Source of the DNA: Megamerina dolium
Lineage: Eukaryota; Arthropoda; Insecta; Diptera; Megamerinidae
Length of the DNA: 64,000 nucleotides
Assembly (NCBI GenBank): GCA_963854835.1
Contig: OY978530.1
Location: 16,326,616 to 16,390,615 of the forward strand
Reading direction: 5' to 3'
The notes under the pieces were generated by a model, which was given only the letters and a program-made list of their open reading frames with translations, ran no database searches and was not told the DNA's origin. How positions within the stretch are numbered: position 1 is the first letter of the stretch; each line of letters begins with the position of its first letter. Made by a program: the position numbers and the translations under genes. Shown in pieces: positions 25,060 through 36,664 of the stretch.

Positions 25060-25590
25060 CTAATTTTTAAATAAATTTAAAGGCCTTTCAGTTATACCAA
25101 TAAAATTATTACAATCTTCATTGGCTGAGTGAATAGTTGCCAAATCCGACGCAATATCTTCGTTGATATTGCACTGTTCTATTTTAATACGAGACAGAGC
25201 ATCTGCTATGTGATTTTCTCTGCCGGGAATGTATTTGACATCAAAATCATATTCGTTGAGTTTTATTTTCCATCTCTGGAGTTTGGCATTCGGCTCTTTG
25301 AGGTTATGGAGCCATTGTAATGGCCGGTGGTCGCTATTTATAACGAATTTTCTACCGAATAAATATGGTCTAAAATATTTCGTGGCCCATACCATCGCCA
25401 ACAATTCTTTTTCTGTCGTTTAATAGTGTAACTCATGATCATTGAGCGTTCGGCTTGCGTAGCAAATTGGGTGACCTTGTTGGCTTAATACACCTCCTAA
25501 TGCCACATTAGAGGCATCCGTGGTGAGAATAAAGGGTTTCTCGTAATTCGGGTATGCCAAAATAGGGGAAATTGTTATTAAAATTTTAAT
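25060..25590 (-). pseudogene. pol: Gypsy element F RNase H
   Basis: The block open at 25060-25404 includes [57 protein letters not shown] and NHIADALSR. Upstream RNase H sequence carries [12 protein letters not shown] followed by TAA and TTEKELL, so a stop replaces a residue at about 25421. Catalytic Asp residues are present in NSDHR and ADALSR. Integrase is missing: the element ends at about 25060. Confidence 0.88.
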
Positions 25591-25594
25591 AGTG

Positions 25595-26930
25595 TCAACG
25601 GCTTAAATATATTCCTTGTTTGACACTATTTATTTGATTTCCCTTTTTTAAGCATTTTGTTAAAGGTTTTGTTATTTTAGAAAAATCTTTAATAAATTTT
25701 CGGTAAAACCCTGCTAAACCTAGGAACTGTTTAATTTCCTTTTCTGTTTTAGGGATTGGATAATCATCAATAGCTATGATTTTATTTGGGTTTGGTTTTA
25801 TTCCCGTCGCTGTCACAACATGACCCAGAAATTCGGTTTCCCTTTTTAAAAACTCTGTTTTATCCGGTTGTATTTTCAGATTTGCTTCGGTTAATCGTTG
25901 AAAAACTCTTCTGAGTGATTCGATATGCTCTTGCAACGAAGTGCTGAAGACCACTATGTCACTATGTCTAAGTATACCATACAATCTTTTCCTATTAAGC
26001 CGTTTAATACAGTATTCATAAGCATTTGTAATGTGGCAGGGGCGGTTTTGAGACCGAAGGGCATTCTTAAGAATTCGAAATGGCCATTTTGCGTTGAGAA
26101 GGCTGTTTTTTGCCTATCGACGGGATCCACCTCAATTTGATGAAATCCTTGGGCTAAGTCAATGGTTGTGAAGTACATGCATCGGCCGAACTTGTCCAAG
26201 ATATCCTCGATATTTGGGATAGGGTACTTATCGTATATAGTGATGTTGTTTAACTTCCGATAGTCGACAACTATCCTCCATTTCTCTTTACCAGATGCAT
26301 CAGGCTTTTTGGGTACTACCCAAATCGGCGCGGAGTAGGGAGAGCGGCTATGACAAATTATTTGTTGTGTTAACATTTCCTGTATTTGCTTGTCAACTTC
26401 AGCTTTGTGAATCTCAGGGTACCTGTACGATTTTACATATATCGGGTCTTCGTGAATTATCTTTATCTGGTGTTTCAGTTGATGGGTAAAACTAAGGACG
26501 TCGCCTGATTTATAAAAAATCTGTTTATGCTTTTCTAAAAATGTTTCTAATACTTGCAACTCTTCTAAATTCAAGTGACTGAGTCTGAATTTGATTTCAC
26601 TGTTAGCGCTGCCCTGTTCGGTAGAAAGATCATAATTTTTCGCCTCATTTTTAGAAAAATTAAAAACAGATTTCTGAAGAACTATTGTATTTTTAGTAAA
26701 ATCGATTTTTGAATTCAGTTGTTGAAGGATATCATATCCAATAAGTCCGTCATAGTTATTTGAAAAGTCGTAAACATAAAAAGGCAATTTCTGTTCAAAA
26801 CAAAATATCTCTTGTTTTTCATTTAGCATAACCTTTCCTGTGGGTTCACTTCAATAGTTTCATTTTCTAAAATCCTAGGTTTTATTAAGCTAATCGATGA
26901 CCCAGTATCAATCAAAAACTTAACTAAATT
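25595..26930 (-). pseudogene. pol: Gypsy element F protease and reverse transcriptase, frameshift at the active site
   Basis: The protease start (KFLIDTGSSISLIKPRILEN, about 26875-26930) precedes a frame at 25954-26829 with RT motifs RIVVDYRKLNN, YFTTIDLAQGFHQIEVDP and [18 protein letters not shown]. At the catalytic motif the frame reads MVYLDIVT and stops. The DNA shows GACATAGTGACATAGTGG where YLDDIVVF would need one fewer ATAGT, so a 5-bp insertion (or 8-bp slippage) interrupts YLDD near 25955-25970. The following frame (25595-25984) continues [20 protein letters not shown] and [20 protein letters not shown]. Confidence 0.9.
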
Positions 26931-26947
26931 ATTATTGATCACTAAGT

Positions 26948-27780
26948 CTATTGTTGGTAGTCTTCTGAGGCTTGGAATTGAAAATTTGACTCATCCTGTT
27001 CCATTGGTACAGGGATACCGAAACGCCTAACTCTCGATTGATTCGAAGGAGTCCCAATTGCTCTTCCGATGTGCTGCCTGGCAATTCCTTGTACATTATT
27101 AAAGCTTCTATTATTTAAGCTGTTACTACCATTATTTTGTTGACTCATTTGTGAAAAATTAGGTCTCCAATTTGGATGAGGAGTATAAGAATTATTTCAA
27201 CCTATTTGAATAACTAGTAGCTCGGGGATACGCATTCTTTTGGTTTTGTTTAGTTTTAGCCATTTTCCTGTCCTCAAAAACATCATTTTCTTTAAGAATT
27301 CTTATTGCTGATTTAAGATCAGTAGCCAAGTGTGCATTGATTAAAGCGGTTCTGTAATTTGGCAACTCTCTTTTCAATGTCTTCAGACTTATCTGGTTTA
27401 GTTCATTATTTAAAAATGTTTTAGTAGACTCACTTTCGTCTTTCAATTTTAAGCAATCCCTAACTCTACATAATTCTGCATTTATTTCGTCACAAAGTAG
27501 CTTAATATTATTAAATTTAATATTACTTATTTCTAAGATAAGTGTAGAAATTGAAGTGTGTTCGCCGAACTCATCGATGAGCAATTTTTTAAGGGTTGTC
27601 CAATCCAAAGGTTGTTCTCGTCGCACAACATCTAAAGCCATGCCACGCAGTGTGCGTATGATACAATTGAAATAAAACGATTTTTCCTCCGAAGAAAATG
27701 GAAAAGGATTAGGCATTATAGCGTTGATACTATTGATATATATCGCCAGATAGTGTTGTGTACTATTTTTCCACAACACT
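26948..27780 (-). pseudogene. gag: Gypsy element F gag
   Basis: The open frame 27192-27779 encodes a capsid-like gag with YINSINAIMPNPFPFSSEEK, FNCIIRTLRGMALDVVRREQ and KLLIDEFGEHTSISTLILEI, as in 17.6/297-type insect gypsy gags. It breaks near 27190, and the remaining C-terminal piece (26948-27148) is Asn/Ser/Gln-rich without zinc knuckles. The N-terminal start is uncertain. It is immediately upstream of the protease on the same strand. Confidence 0.8.
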
Positions 27781-28029
27781 TAATAAGTCCCTAGCTCACA
27801 ATATTGACACTTAGACCTAAGCTCCTAAATATTCCTCGAGTCTAACTCACTCGTTGACTGAAATAAAATAATTATATTTTATTAAGGATACTTGCGGTTT
27901 TTACTTTATTGCTGGTGTTTTATAAAGGGTTATCCATTTTGCGGTTTCAAAAGTAAATGTAAATAAAACACATATAAAATATTTTTTATCATGATATTTC
28001 TTTTTTCTTATAAAGTTTGAATGTTGACA
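27781..28029. other. Spacer holding the probable 5' edge of gypsy F and the end of a mariner element
   Basis: AT-rich. The stretch near 27925 (GGGTTATCCATTTTGCGGTT) could be the terminal repeat of the adjacent mariner, but no inverse partner was found. No gene. Confidence 0.3.
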
Positions 28030-28530
28030 TTATGTGTGAAATACTATATCATTTAAATGACCACCACGCGAATTGTTGCAAGCATCGATTCTTTTGAGGT
28101 AATTTTCGACCACTTTTTGACACATATCGGGCGGTATCTTAGCCATAACGTAACGAATGTTGGTTTTTATGTGCTCAAGAGTTAAAGGTCTATCTGCATA
28201 AACACGGTCTTTCGCGTAGCCCCACAAAAAAAAGTCAAGCGGTGTCAAATCGCATGATCTTGGTGGCCACTTGATATCGCCACGACGAGAAATTACGCGG
28301 CCTGAAAAATTCTCTTGCAATAAAGCCATATTCGCTCGAGTTGTGGGGCATGTGGCACCGTCTTGTTGAAACCACATATTCTCTAAGTCGTATTCTTCAA
28401 TAGCAGGCAAAAAAAACCACAAAAACCACGTCGTGAAGTTGTTTCTATAGAGTGTTTGGCGATGTTTTACAGTAATAAAGCCGACTTTTTGCGTCGATTC
28501 GTAGCCATAGATGAGACATGGGTCCAACAC
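28030..28530 (-). pseudogene. Mariner-family transposase C-terminal half, DD41D (rosa-like)
   Basis: The frame includes LPAIEEYDLENMWFQQDGA (second catalytic Asp), then WPPRSCDLTPLDFFLWGYA (third Asp in PLD), AKDRVYADRPLTLEHIKTNI and a C-terminus NNSRGGHLNDIVFHT. I count 41 residues between the Asp of QQDGA and the Asp of PLDFF. That spacing marks the DD41D group first described as rosa in the fruit fly Ceratitis rosa. The N-terminal part before LPAIEEYD is deleted or scrambled (NNFTTWFLWFF), so the first catalytic Asp is missing. Confidence 0.82.
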
Positions 28531-28905
28531 TTCATACCTGAGACAAAGTAGCAGTCAAAACAGTGGACTGAAATGGGAGAATCGTGTCCAAAGAAGGCGA
28601 AGATTGTTCCATCTGCAGGCAAGGTCTGTTTTTTAGGATGCACGTGGGATAATTTTTATCGATTATTTTCAAAAAGGTTTCCTCAACGTTGAGTATTGTG
28701 ATAATTTGTTGCAGCGGTTAAGTGATGAAATTAAAGAAAAAAGGCAGCATTTTTGAAAAAGAAAGTGTTGTTTCAAATGCACCACTTCACACATCCCATA
28801 TTGTGATGGCTAAAATCAATGACTTAAAGATCGAATTGCTTCAGCACGCACCTTATTCGCCAGATTTAGCTCCTTCGGATTGTTTTTCTAGAGCTAAAAG
28901 GAGAT
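28490..28905 (+). pseudogene. Mariner (DD34D-type) transposase fragment
   Basis: The plus strand reads FVAIDETWVQHFIPETK, QSKQWTEMGESCPKKAKIVP, a decayed centre, then, in another frame, VMAKINDLKIELLQHAPYSP and SPDLAPSDCF. This is the usual mariner order, with the third catalytic Asp in APSD. Several frameshifts and stops interrupt it. It lies head to head with the DD41D remnant and overlaps its border, so one may have inserted in the other or both were rearranged. Confidence 0.8.
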
Positions 28906-28985
28906 TATGATGAGAAATAAAGAATAGTTTTCCCAAAATTTTTGTGTTTTCTTTGTTACGTCGGGTAGTTCTGGGACCGCCATCT

Positions 28986-29190
<205 letters not shown>

Positions 29191-29525
29191 GTGGTCGGCA
29201 AAATCCTCCACTGAACCCTCCTCGAGGGTGCCGACTGGAAATAGATACCACAGTTTAGCCTGTACGATGTCAGGCGGTATCTAGCTAAGATAAGGGTATG
29301 TTGGTGAGTGTTTGTTACTCTTCAATAGTACAGCATTCGGCAACGTACTCTTATCATGGTCGGAGGTGAGGGGCTGGATTAAGGTGTTAAACGATCCGTG
29401 CCGAAAATCAGCCTGACTGGGGGCCCCTTTTTCAAATAGCCCAGTCGCTAACGTGAGCTTACGGATACCTGGCGCCCTCCGTAATAATTAGCCTTACCTG
29501 CGTACTGCGAATCTCTGCGCAGGCG
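29191..29525 (+). promoter_or_regulatory. 5' untranslated region and likely internal promoter of the LOA element
   Basis: About 335 bp starting GTGGTCGGCAAAATCCTCCA, without a coding frame. Non-LTR elements of this kind carry their promoter here. That role is inferred from position; no specific promoter motif was confirmed. Confidence 0.5.
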
Positions 29526-31202
29526 GACATTTATTTCTTCGCAACTCGTGGGAACAAGATTGATTCTAAAAACCCAAAAACTGGATCTGGGGTTCCGGGG
29601 GTGTTAACGGGAGGAACGGCGGACAATAAGGCTTCACCAGAGGCCGAGCTGTTAGCTGCACCACTCGTTCCCACCTCTGGAACTCGGAACGAAATTCCTG
29701 CAATGGCGGACAGCACTGCCTCATACGAAGTAGTGCTGGTAGCCACGGCGGGAAAAGTAGTGGAGGGGATGGCGGAAAATGAGGCTTCCATAGAAGCCGA
29801 GCTTTTAGCCAGCCCAAAATCAATGGCAGCATCTGTTGCGGCAGACGGAACGGGTCTCGGAAGACCTAAGCCGGCGGCTGCGACGGTGTTGAATAAAGAG
29901 GACGGTGTCACCAGGTCGGCAGGGAAGCCGGTTTGGAGGCAGCGTAAAACATCTGGCCGAACATCTGATGGTGTGGACGAAGACGATCCTAGTGGAGCGG
30001 AATCGTAAGCTTTATCAGGTGTAAGCGAAGAGGACGGAGTCTCAAGAGCAGAGCGAATCCTGTTGAAGAAACGGGAGAAGCAGAAGCGAAAGAGACAACG
30101 TAAAAAGGCCATGAAGTCGTCGGAGAAGACCATTGAGCAGCTCTCGGGCCAACTCAGTGGACTTCTGCAAGATGAGTCGACCTTGGAGGTGGAGAACTCG
30201 GGGAAGAGGTTCAGGGGCGATAGATCCGGAACCACTTTGAAAAGTTCAACGCCTGAGGAGCCTCATCCGAAGACGACGGAGGGGCCAATTGAGGTGGATG
30301 CTGGGAAGGATGGACAACCGTCTCTTGAGAAGGTTGATAATTCTTCCACGCAGACACCAAAAGGGGCAAATGCTCGGAGAGATGGACGGCCAATTATAAA
30401 GGCCGTCAGTCGCTCCGAAAGGAGCTCGAGGCCCAAGCCTAACACGGGTAGAGTAGCTCTGGGAACGACGGGACAGGGAAATTCGACGTCGGGAGGTGAT
30501 GAGAGGGGTGGACAATCTGGAAAGATTGTTAACCCAGCGGACTCACAGTCCTCGAATGCGGTACCTGGGCCGAGCGGTCTTGGCAGAGCGCCTAAACGTC
30601 GGGCTGAACAGGCAAAGGACAAGCCCACCAGGGCGAGGAAGACTTACGCTCAAGTAGCGGAAGCTGACTTCGTTATGGGAGTCATAGACTTGTCACTAGA
30701 GGGGCTTCTGGAGGATACTCATCTGAGTACCTTCAAGGTATCTTTGTTGGATGCTATGGAGTCCCTTGAAGACGATGTCAATGACATTGGATTTGTCGGC
30801 AGGGCGAGGGTGGAGAGCGGATTGATTGTACTAAGGTGCAAAAATCAGCAATCCAAGCAATAGCTGTGCAAGCTCCTAATCGGTTTGTGGGAGGGTGCGA
30901 AGCTCAAATGTGACAGCCTAACTGCCTTGTCGACAAAGAGGAAGATGGTGATTGTTGCTCATGGCAATGCTGTGGCCAGCGACATCATCCTCAGAAGGCT
31001 GCAGCGCCAGAACGTCTGTGTGAAGGACACTTCCAAATGGAGTGTTATCCGCACAGAAGGGTTTGGCGAGGCAGAAAGGGCAGGTGTTGTACTCACCGTG
31101 CTGTGTCCTAGGGAGGACGCGGAGGCCGTCAGGATCGCAGGGGGGAGACTCAACTGCGGTCTTGAACAGGCCGTCGTTAAATTCCAGAAGGATGCAGTAT
31201 GA
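29526..31202 (+). pseudogene. LOA ORF1 (DUF4780-like nucleic-acid-binding protein), two in-frame stops
   Basis: A single reading frame runs from about 29526 to the stop at 31202, interrupted only by TAA at 30006-30008 and TAG at 30861-30863. The first in-frame ATG is at 29703. The N-terminal half is Ala/Glu/Ser-rich and low in complexity. A strongly basic stretch KKREKQKRKRQRKKAMK starts near 30066. The C-terminal part, LWEGAKLKCDSLTALSTKRK and ILRRLQRQNVCVKDTSKWSV, resembles the DUF4780 domain of fly LOA-type ORF1 proteins. No CCHC knuckle is visible. ORF1 proteins coat element RNA; this one would be truncated. Confidence 0.78.
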
Positions 31203-31287
31203 GGGGTGCGACGCAGCTCCTGGCGTGGGGCTAGTGGCAGATTCTGCAAGGAAGAAGCCATTAGGGCGGGAGGTGGGCCCGCGCCAG

Positions 31288-34200
31288 GAACCACTAAATG
31301 TGTGTCAACTCAATATTCACTACAGCAAAGCAGCATCAGCAATGATGGTGCGGAGCTTCGATGAGGATGAGCTTGACATTGCACTGGTTCAGGAGCCCTG
31401 GATTCTTCATGGAAGGATCAAAGGCCTATCTGCACAAAAGACCACTTTGTTTTATCCACAAACAGAGGGGAAGTTGAGGACATGCATTTTAGTTAGACAT
31501 GGGATACGTGCGATTCTAATGTCTAACTTGTGTTCACCGGATCTCACAGTAGTGAGAATAGGTGACGGTGCGGGATCATTTATGATCGCATCAGCATACC
31601 TTCCATACGATTCTCCAGAGGGACCACCTTCAAGAGAGGTGGAAGCTCTAGTGAGATTCTGTGATGGAAAGGGGGTTGGTTTGATCTTAATTTGCGATGC
31701 CAATGCGCACAGTTCTGTGTGGGGCAGCAGCAATGAAAACTATAGAGGAGAGTGTCTACTCGAATTTATAGAAAGATTTGGTCTACAAGTTGCCAATAGG
31801 GGAACAGAACCGACCTTTGTCGACGCACGTCGTTGCGAGGTTATTGATGTTACTCTGACGAATGTCAAAATGTTGGATAGGATTTTGGACTGGAGGGTTG
31901 TGGATAGACTAACCATGTCGGACCACAGGGCCATTCAGTTTGGGATTACGTCCGATAAAAGACATAGGAACGACTGTAGAATGGTAAGGATACCGAAACG
32001 AACGGATTGTACAAGGTACTTCGAAGTTCTTGAGGAATTATTGCCAAGGAGGTTTAAGAGACCTAGAACAACTGCAGATGTTGAGTATCAGGTGAGGGCT
32101 ATCAGCTCAGCCATGATCAAAGCATTTGAAGTTTCATGTCCTCTGACGGTAGTGGACAAAGGAGATCCCACTCTATGGTGGAATGGGGAACTGGAATCAA
32201 TGAAAAAGGAGACAAGGAAGGCTTTTAATCGTCACATGAGAGGGGACCCCAACGCATGGGATGACTACAAGACAAAGATAAGGGAGCTGAAGAAAACGTG
32301 GAGGGAATTTTGCTCAAATATGCAAAATATGACCGATGTATGTAGATTACAGAGGATCATATCAAAGGACCCGATGTCAAAGTTGGGATTAATTCGCAAA
32401 ACGAATGGATCCTTTACAGAGACAATCGGAGAGTCACTGAAATACCTGATGGAGGTGCATTTTCCAGGAAGCTTTAGATCGGAAGATCCTTGGGAAGCCA
32501 ACCGCAAGGGTGCAAACAGGAATGAAAGATTGGAAGCTGAAAGGATAGTCACCAGAGATGGAGTGATAACCGCCATTAAGCGTTTCTCTCCATTCAAAAC
32601 AGCGGGTACAGATGGGATATTTCCAGCCCTACTTCAGTGGGGAGCAGAAGCTCTGGTAGACAGGCTTCTGGGAATATTTATTACTTGCCTGGCTACAGGA
32701 TATATCCCGACTCAATGGAGAGAGACTAATGTTGTCTTTCTTCCAAAGCCGGGAAAAAGGGACTACTCAGAGGCTAAATCTTTCCGGCCGGTTAGCTTGA
32801 CCTCCTTTCTGCTTAAATGTATGGAAGGAGTACTGGCGGACTACATGGAAAGGACAACGCTTCTGACAAAACCACTGAGCAGGTGTGAGCACGCGTACAG
32901 AGCTGGCAAATCCACTGAAACGGCCCTGCACGAACTCGTTCGCGTAGCGGAGAGGGAACTGTCTTGTGGAGGGATATCTATGTCTACTTTTATGGATATA
33001 GAAGGTGCCTTCGATAAGATTGGTTTCGATAAGCTAAGGATGGCCCTTGCTTCTCGTGAAGTCAGCCCAACCATTATAAGGTGGGTGGACAGCATGCTGA
33101 GGAAAAGGGCAATAAACTTTCAAAATGGGAGTTACAGACTCAGAGGTAGAGTAGTCAAAGGGTGTCCACAGGGGGGAGTATTATCGCCCATCCTTTGGAA
33201 CATAACGGTCGATTCCCTACTTCAGCTTCTGGACTCAAAAGGCATACACACCGTCGGGTATGCAGATGACATAGCGGTAACGGTGAGCGGTAAGTTCCTG
33301 GACACTATTTATGATACCATGAGAGGTGCACTCAAAATGGTTGAAGGATGGTGCACGGAACAAGGTCTCTCTGTAAATGCTAGTAAGTCGGAAACAGTAC
33401 TCTTTACTAAAAGGAGGACTGGACTAATAATAGACCCTCTTAGGCTTTTTGGATCGAACATCAACGTATCCAAGGAAGTAAAGTATCTAGGTGTCATCCT
33501 GGATAACAAGCTGACTTGGAATAGTCACGTCGATGACAAGATTCAGAAGGGCAAGCGGGTATTGCATCAGTGTAAGAGAGTGTTCGGTCTTAGTGGGGAA
33601 TCACTCCCAGAGCAGCGCACTGGATCTACACAACGATGGTCAGACCCTTAATAACATATGCTGCTGTGGTCTGGTGGCCTAAGGTCACCCAAAAGACCGC
33701 GAAAAGCAAGTTAGATAGGGTACAAAGAATGGCTTGTATTGGGATTACCGGAGCTATCCGGACGACCCCAGTAGAAGCATTGGAAGTCTTTCTCGGGCTG
33801 CTGCCGTTGGACTTGCATATTATGAAGTCAGCGGCATTAATAGCATTACGTCTGAAGACAACCAATAATTGGTATGGATTCGGCACGGAGATAGGACACA
33901 GGAGGATCCTGTCACTGCTATATAGCAGTGTAAAGGAGGCGCAGATGCCAATGGAGGGAATGGGTAGGCTGAAGATGACTGAAAAGTCACACAGAACACT
34001 CATTGAAGACGGCCTCACACATGATGTATGTGAGGAAAATGACATCATTATTTTTACAGATGGTTCATTAATGGATGGCAGAGCGGGTGCTGGAATCTTC
34101 TCTAAAGAGTTGGGACTGGTATGCACTCTGAATCTGGGAAGATACGTATAGGTCTATCAAGTAGAAATGCTTGGTCTAATGCATGCGCTAGACCATCTAC

Positions 34201-34919
34201 TGGATGGAAAGGTGCAAGGTAAGAAAATCTTGCTAGCACTCTATAACCAGGCGGTGGTCAGGCGGCTGCAACAACCTACGGTATCTTCTAAGTTGGCGCT
34301 CGAATGTGTTCAGAAACTTAATGGGTGTGCTCGTAGTAATGCGATTACTCTTATGTGGGTGAAGGGACATATTGGTATAGAACAGAATGAAGCTGCAGAC
34401 TCCTTGGCTAGACAAGGATCTGAAGCTGAATTTTATGGACCGGAACCAGTAGTTGCTCTCAGCAGCGGGACGGTGAAGGCAAAGGTCGAAGAGTGGATAA
34501 AGAAACTTCATCTCACGAGATGGGAGAACTTATCTACTTGTAGACAGGCAAAGGCTTCGTTGAGGCTATCAAAGGGCAGTGAATCGGGGAGGGCTCTCAG
34601 TCTAGGACGAATGACTCTAAGCTGGTTGACTGCATTAATAACTGGGCATGGCAATTTCAGGTACCACCTCAGCAAGATGGGTCTTGTTGATGGGGAGGAT
34701 GCTGATATTTGCAGATTATGCATGGAAGAGGCAGAGACAGCGGCGCACATAGTGTGCCAGTGTCTTGCATTGGCAAGCAGGAGGATGTCCACACTGGGTC
34801 GCCAATTTATTGATGAACTCGAAATGTGGAACATACCCCACAAAGAGATGCTTGAAATAACGCGTGATGTTATTATGAGGAAGGAAGTAGAAGAATTCTA
34901 CAACCGAACAAATAATTAA
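31288..34919 (+). pseudogene. LOA ORF2: endonuclease, reverse transcriptase and RNase H, one frameshift and one stop
   Basis: The upstream frame is open from 31042, overlapping the ORF1 end. Endonuclease blocks: VCQLNIHYSKAA, IALVQEPWILHG, CDANAHSSVWGSSNENYRGE and MSDHRAIQF. RT blocks: VVFLPKPGKRDY, CEHAYRAGKSTETAL, MSTFMDIEGAFDKI, QGGVLSPILWN and the catalytic VGYADDIAV. A one-base deletion near 33593 (present in the 4.3-6.3 kb copy) shifts the frame. The continuing frame 33636-34151 ends at TAG (34149) inside RNase H, after IIIFTDGSLMDGRAGAG. It resumes at 34152-34919 with VEMLGLMHALDHLL and EAADSLARQG. The third RNase H Asp is Tyr here (LLALYNQAVV). A Cys/His block [18 protein letters not shown] ends the protein. 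Confidence 0.9.
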
Positions 34920-34985
34920 CACACGATTTGAGGGACGAAAAGGGACCCATATAAGTGGTCTGATTCGGCTAATCCCTAAATTTAT

Positions 34986-35214
<229 letters not shown>

Positions 35215-36571
35215 CGGCCACAGTCACCGTCATTATCACCTCTGCCGCCAACACGACTTGTAGGCAACTGCACCACATCGCAGTAAGCCCAGTGGCATTC
35301 CTGCTCGCTCCCCGCTGAAACATTGGTCTTTCGAGCCAGATAAGGCTCGCAACGTGTGGTAAGACAATCTTTCCGATCGAGGTACATTTGTATATACAAT
35401 TGTGGATCGTTTGTACATATATCCCGTCATATCCCGATAAATTCAACAAGAAATATTTAATACATTGTTGCAGCACAATTATTGTTGATTTTTTAATTTT
35501 TGGCTACATTATTGATGAGTATGTGGCAACTCCACAAAAACTATTTTTTATAGGATACAACCCTGCAAATCGTAACAAAAAGAACCGTATTATTATTACT
35601 CTCTTTTTGGCAAAAAAGAAATGAACATTCACTTTGTCTACTCCTACGGCTGAAGGTTCTTCTCGAACGCTGTACGTACTGTACATAACGGAACATAATT
35701 CTTATACTTCGTACAATTAATATTTCTCAAGTTTACTTTGTAATATTAAATCATATCTTAAGTAACGTAGTTTAAGTTTTTTTTTTTTAAGTTGAAATAA
35801 ATAGAAACAAATAAATACTTTTAAACCAAACGCTACAAGTACGTCGTACGTACATTTTATAACAAATCCCGCTTAAACATCCCGATAATTTACAGCGAAT
35901 CTCTCACTAAGTTAAATATTGCATTCTGCTTAGTATACTCTCCCATATAGTTGCAAAAATTAAGAAATTACAACATAATATATTGTGATACAATAGATAT
36001 TGTTTTGCCAACGGCAAAACGCACTTTTGATTTATCTATTTTGTTTTTATTTTTTTTTTTTTTTCCCCCTTATTTTCTTCTTATTATTTGAAGTGTTATT
36101 AATAGGTATATGTGCAAAAACAATACCCGAAATCATATCTCACATATCGAACATACCATATATAAGTACATATTGATAAGAGAAAAGATAAAGAAAAGAT
36201 ATATCAAGTGATCTCAAGAGAGACTGCACGAACTACATACATACATACAAATCAGTGCACACCTTTGAACGATCCCCAATTTGGTTTATATTGGTGTTTT
36301 ATTACTACATGAATTTTGTTTACTAATCCCTTGGACATCTCTCAGTAAAAACATATAAATACATCAAAGCATCTCTCTCATAACCAAAAAGTGTTATCAT
36401 ATCAGTCGTATCGCCCCGCATACACCCCTCTACGAAAAACATTATTGCCAATAATGTAATAATAATAACAACACTAGTCTCTTGCTTTGCAAAAGAAAGA
36501 ACAAAGCATAAGTAATACAACTACACTTTCCCAATACGAGTTGTTTTTCCTTCACGAAAGCTGATATCGGC
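35215..36571. other. Unassigned 1.36-kb region, possibly an LTR-retrotransposon leader or LTR
   Basis: No coding frame is convincing. Near 35320-35350 it has ATTGGTCTTTCGAGCCAGAT followed by AAGGCTCGC, similar to the leader motif at 9299-9318. Farther on there are candidate polyadenylation signals (AATAAATAG near 35800) and T-runs. The Jockey target site (36572-36585) is in its right part. Continuation after the Jockey element is at 40461, so before that insertion this DNA ran on toward the BEL gag at 41438 and could be its LTR and leader. That is an inference. Confidence 0.35.
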
Positions 36572-36585
36572 AATAATATTAAAAT
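36572..36585. repeat. Left target-site duplication of the Jockey element
   Basis: AATAATATTAAAAT, repeated exactly at 40447-40460 on the other side of the element. Confidence 0.85.
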
Positions 36586-36664
36586 TTTTTTTTTTTTTTA
36601 TTTCAAGCTTTATTTATTGGATCTTTCTAAAATTACTTAGAAACTAACAATAAGTGATCAAATC

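Larger units (their letters stand above)
29191..34985 (+). mobile_element. LOA-clade non-LTR retrotransposon, full length, mutated
   Basis: About 5.8 kb: a GC-richer 5' untranslated region (29191-29525), ORF1 (to 31202), ORF2 with endonuclease, RT and RNase H (to 34919), and a 66-bp 3' end finishing TTTATAATA, which merges into a (TA)n array. Base composition is clearly less AT-rich than its surroundings. The element sits inside TA arrays, so target duplications cannot be distinguished. A truncated sister copy is at 4286-6316 in the opposite orientation. Confidence 0.93.

Noticed and set aside
29531..30628. Long Ser/Pro-rich frames on the minus strand opposite LOA ORF1
   Set aside because: They mirror the GC-richer, codon-biased ORF1 on the plus strand, and no motif or start context supports them.
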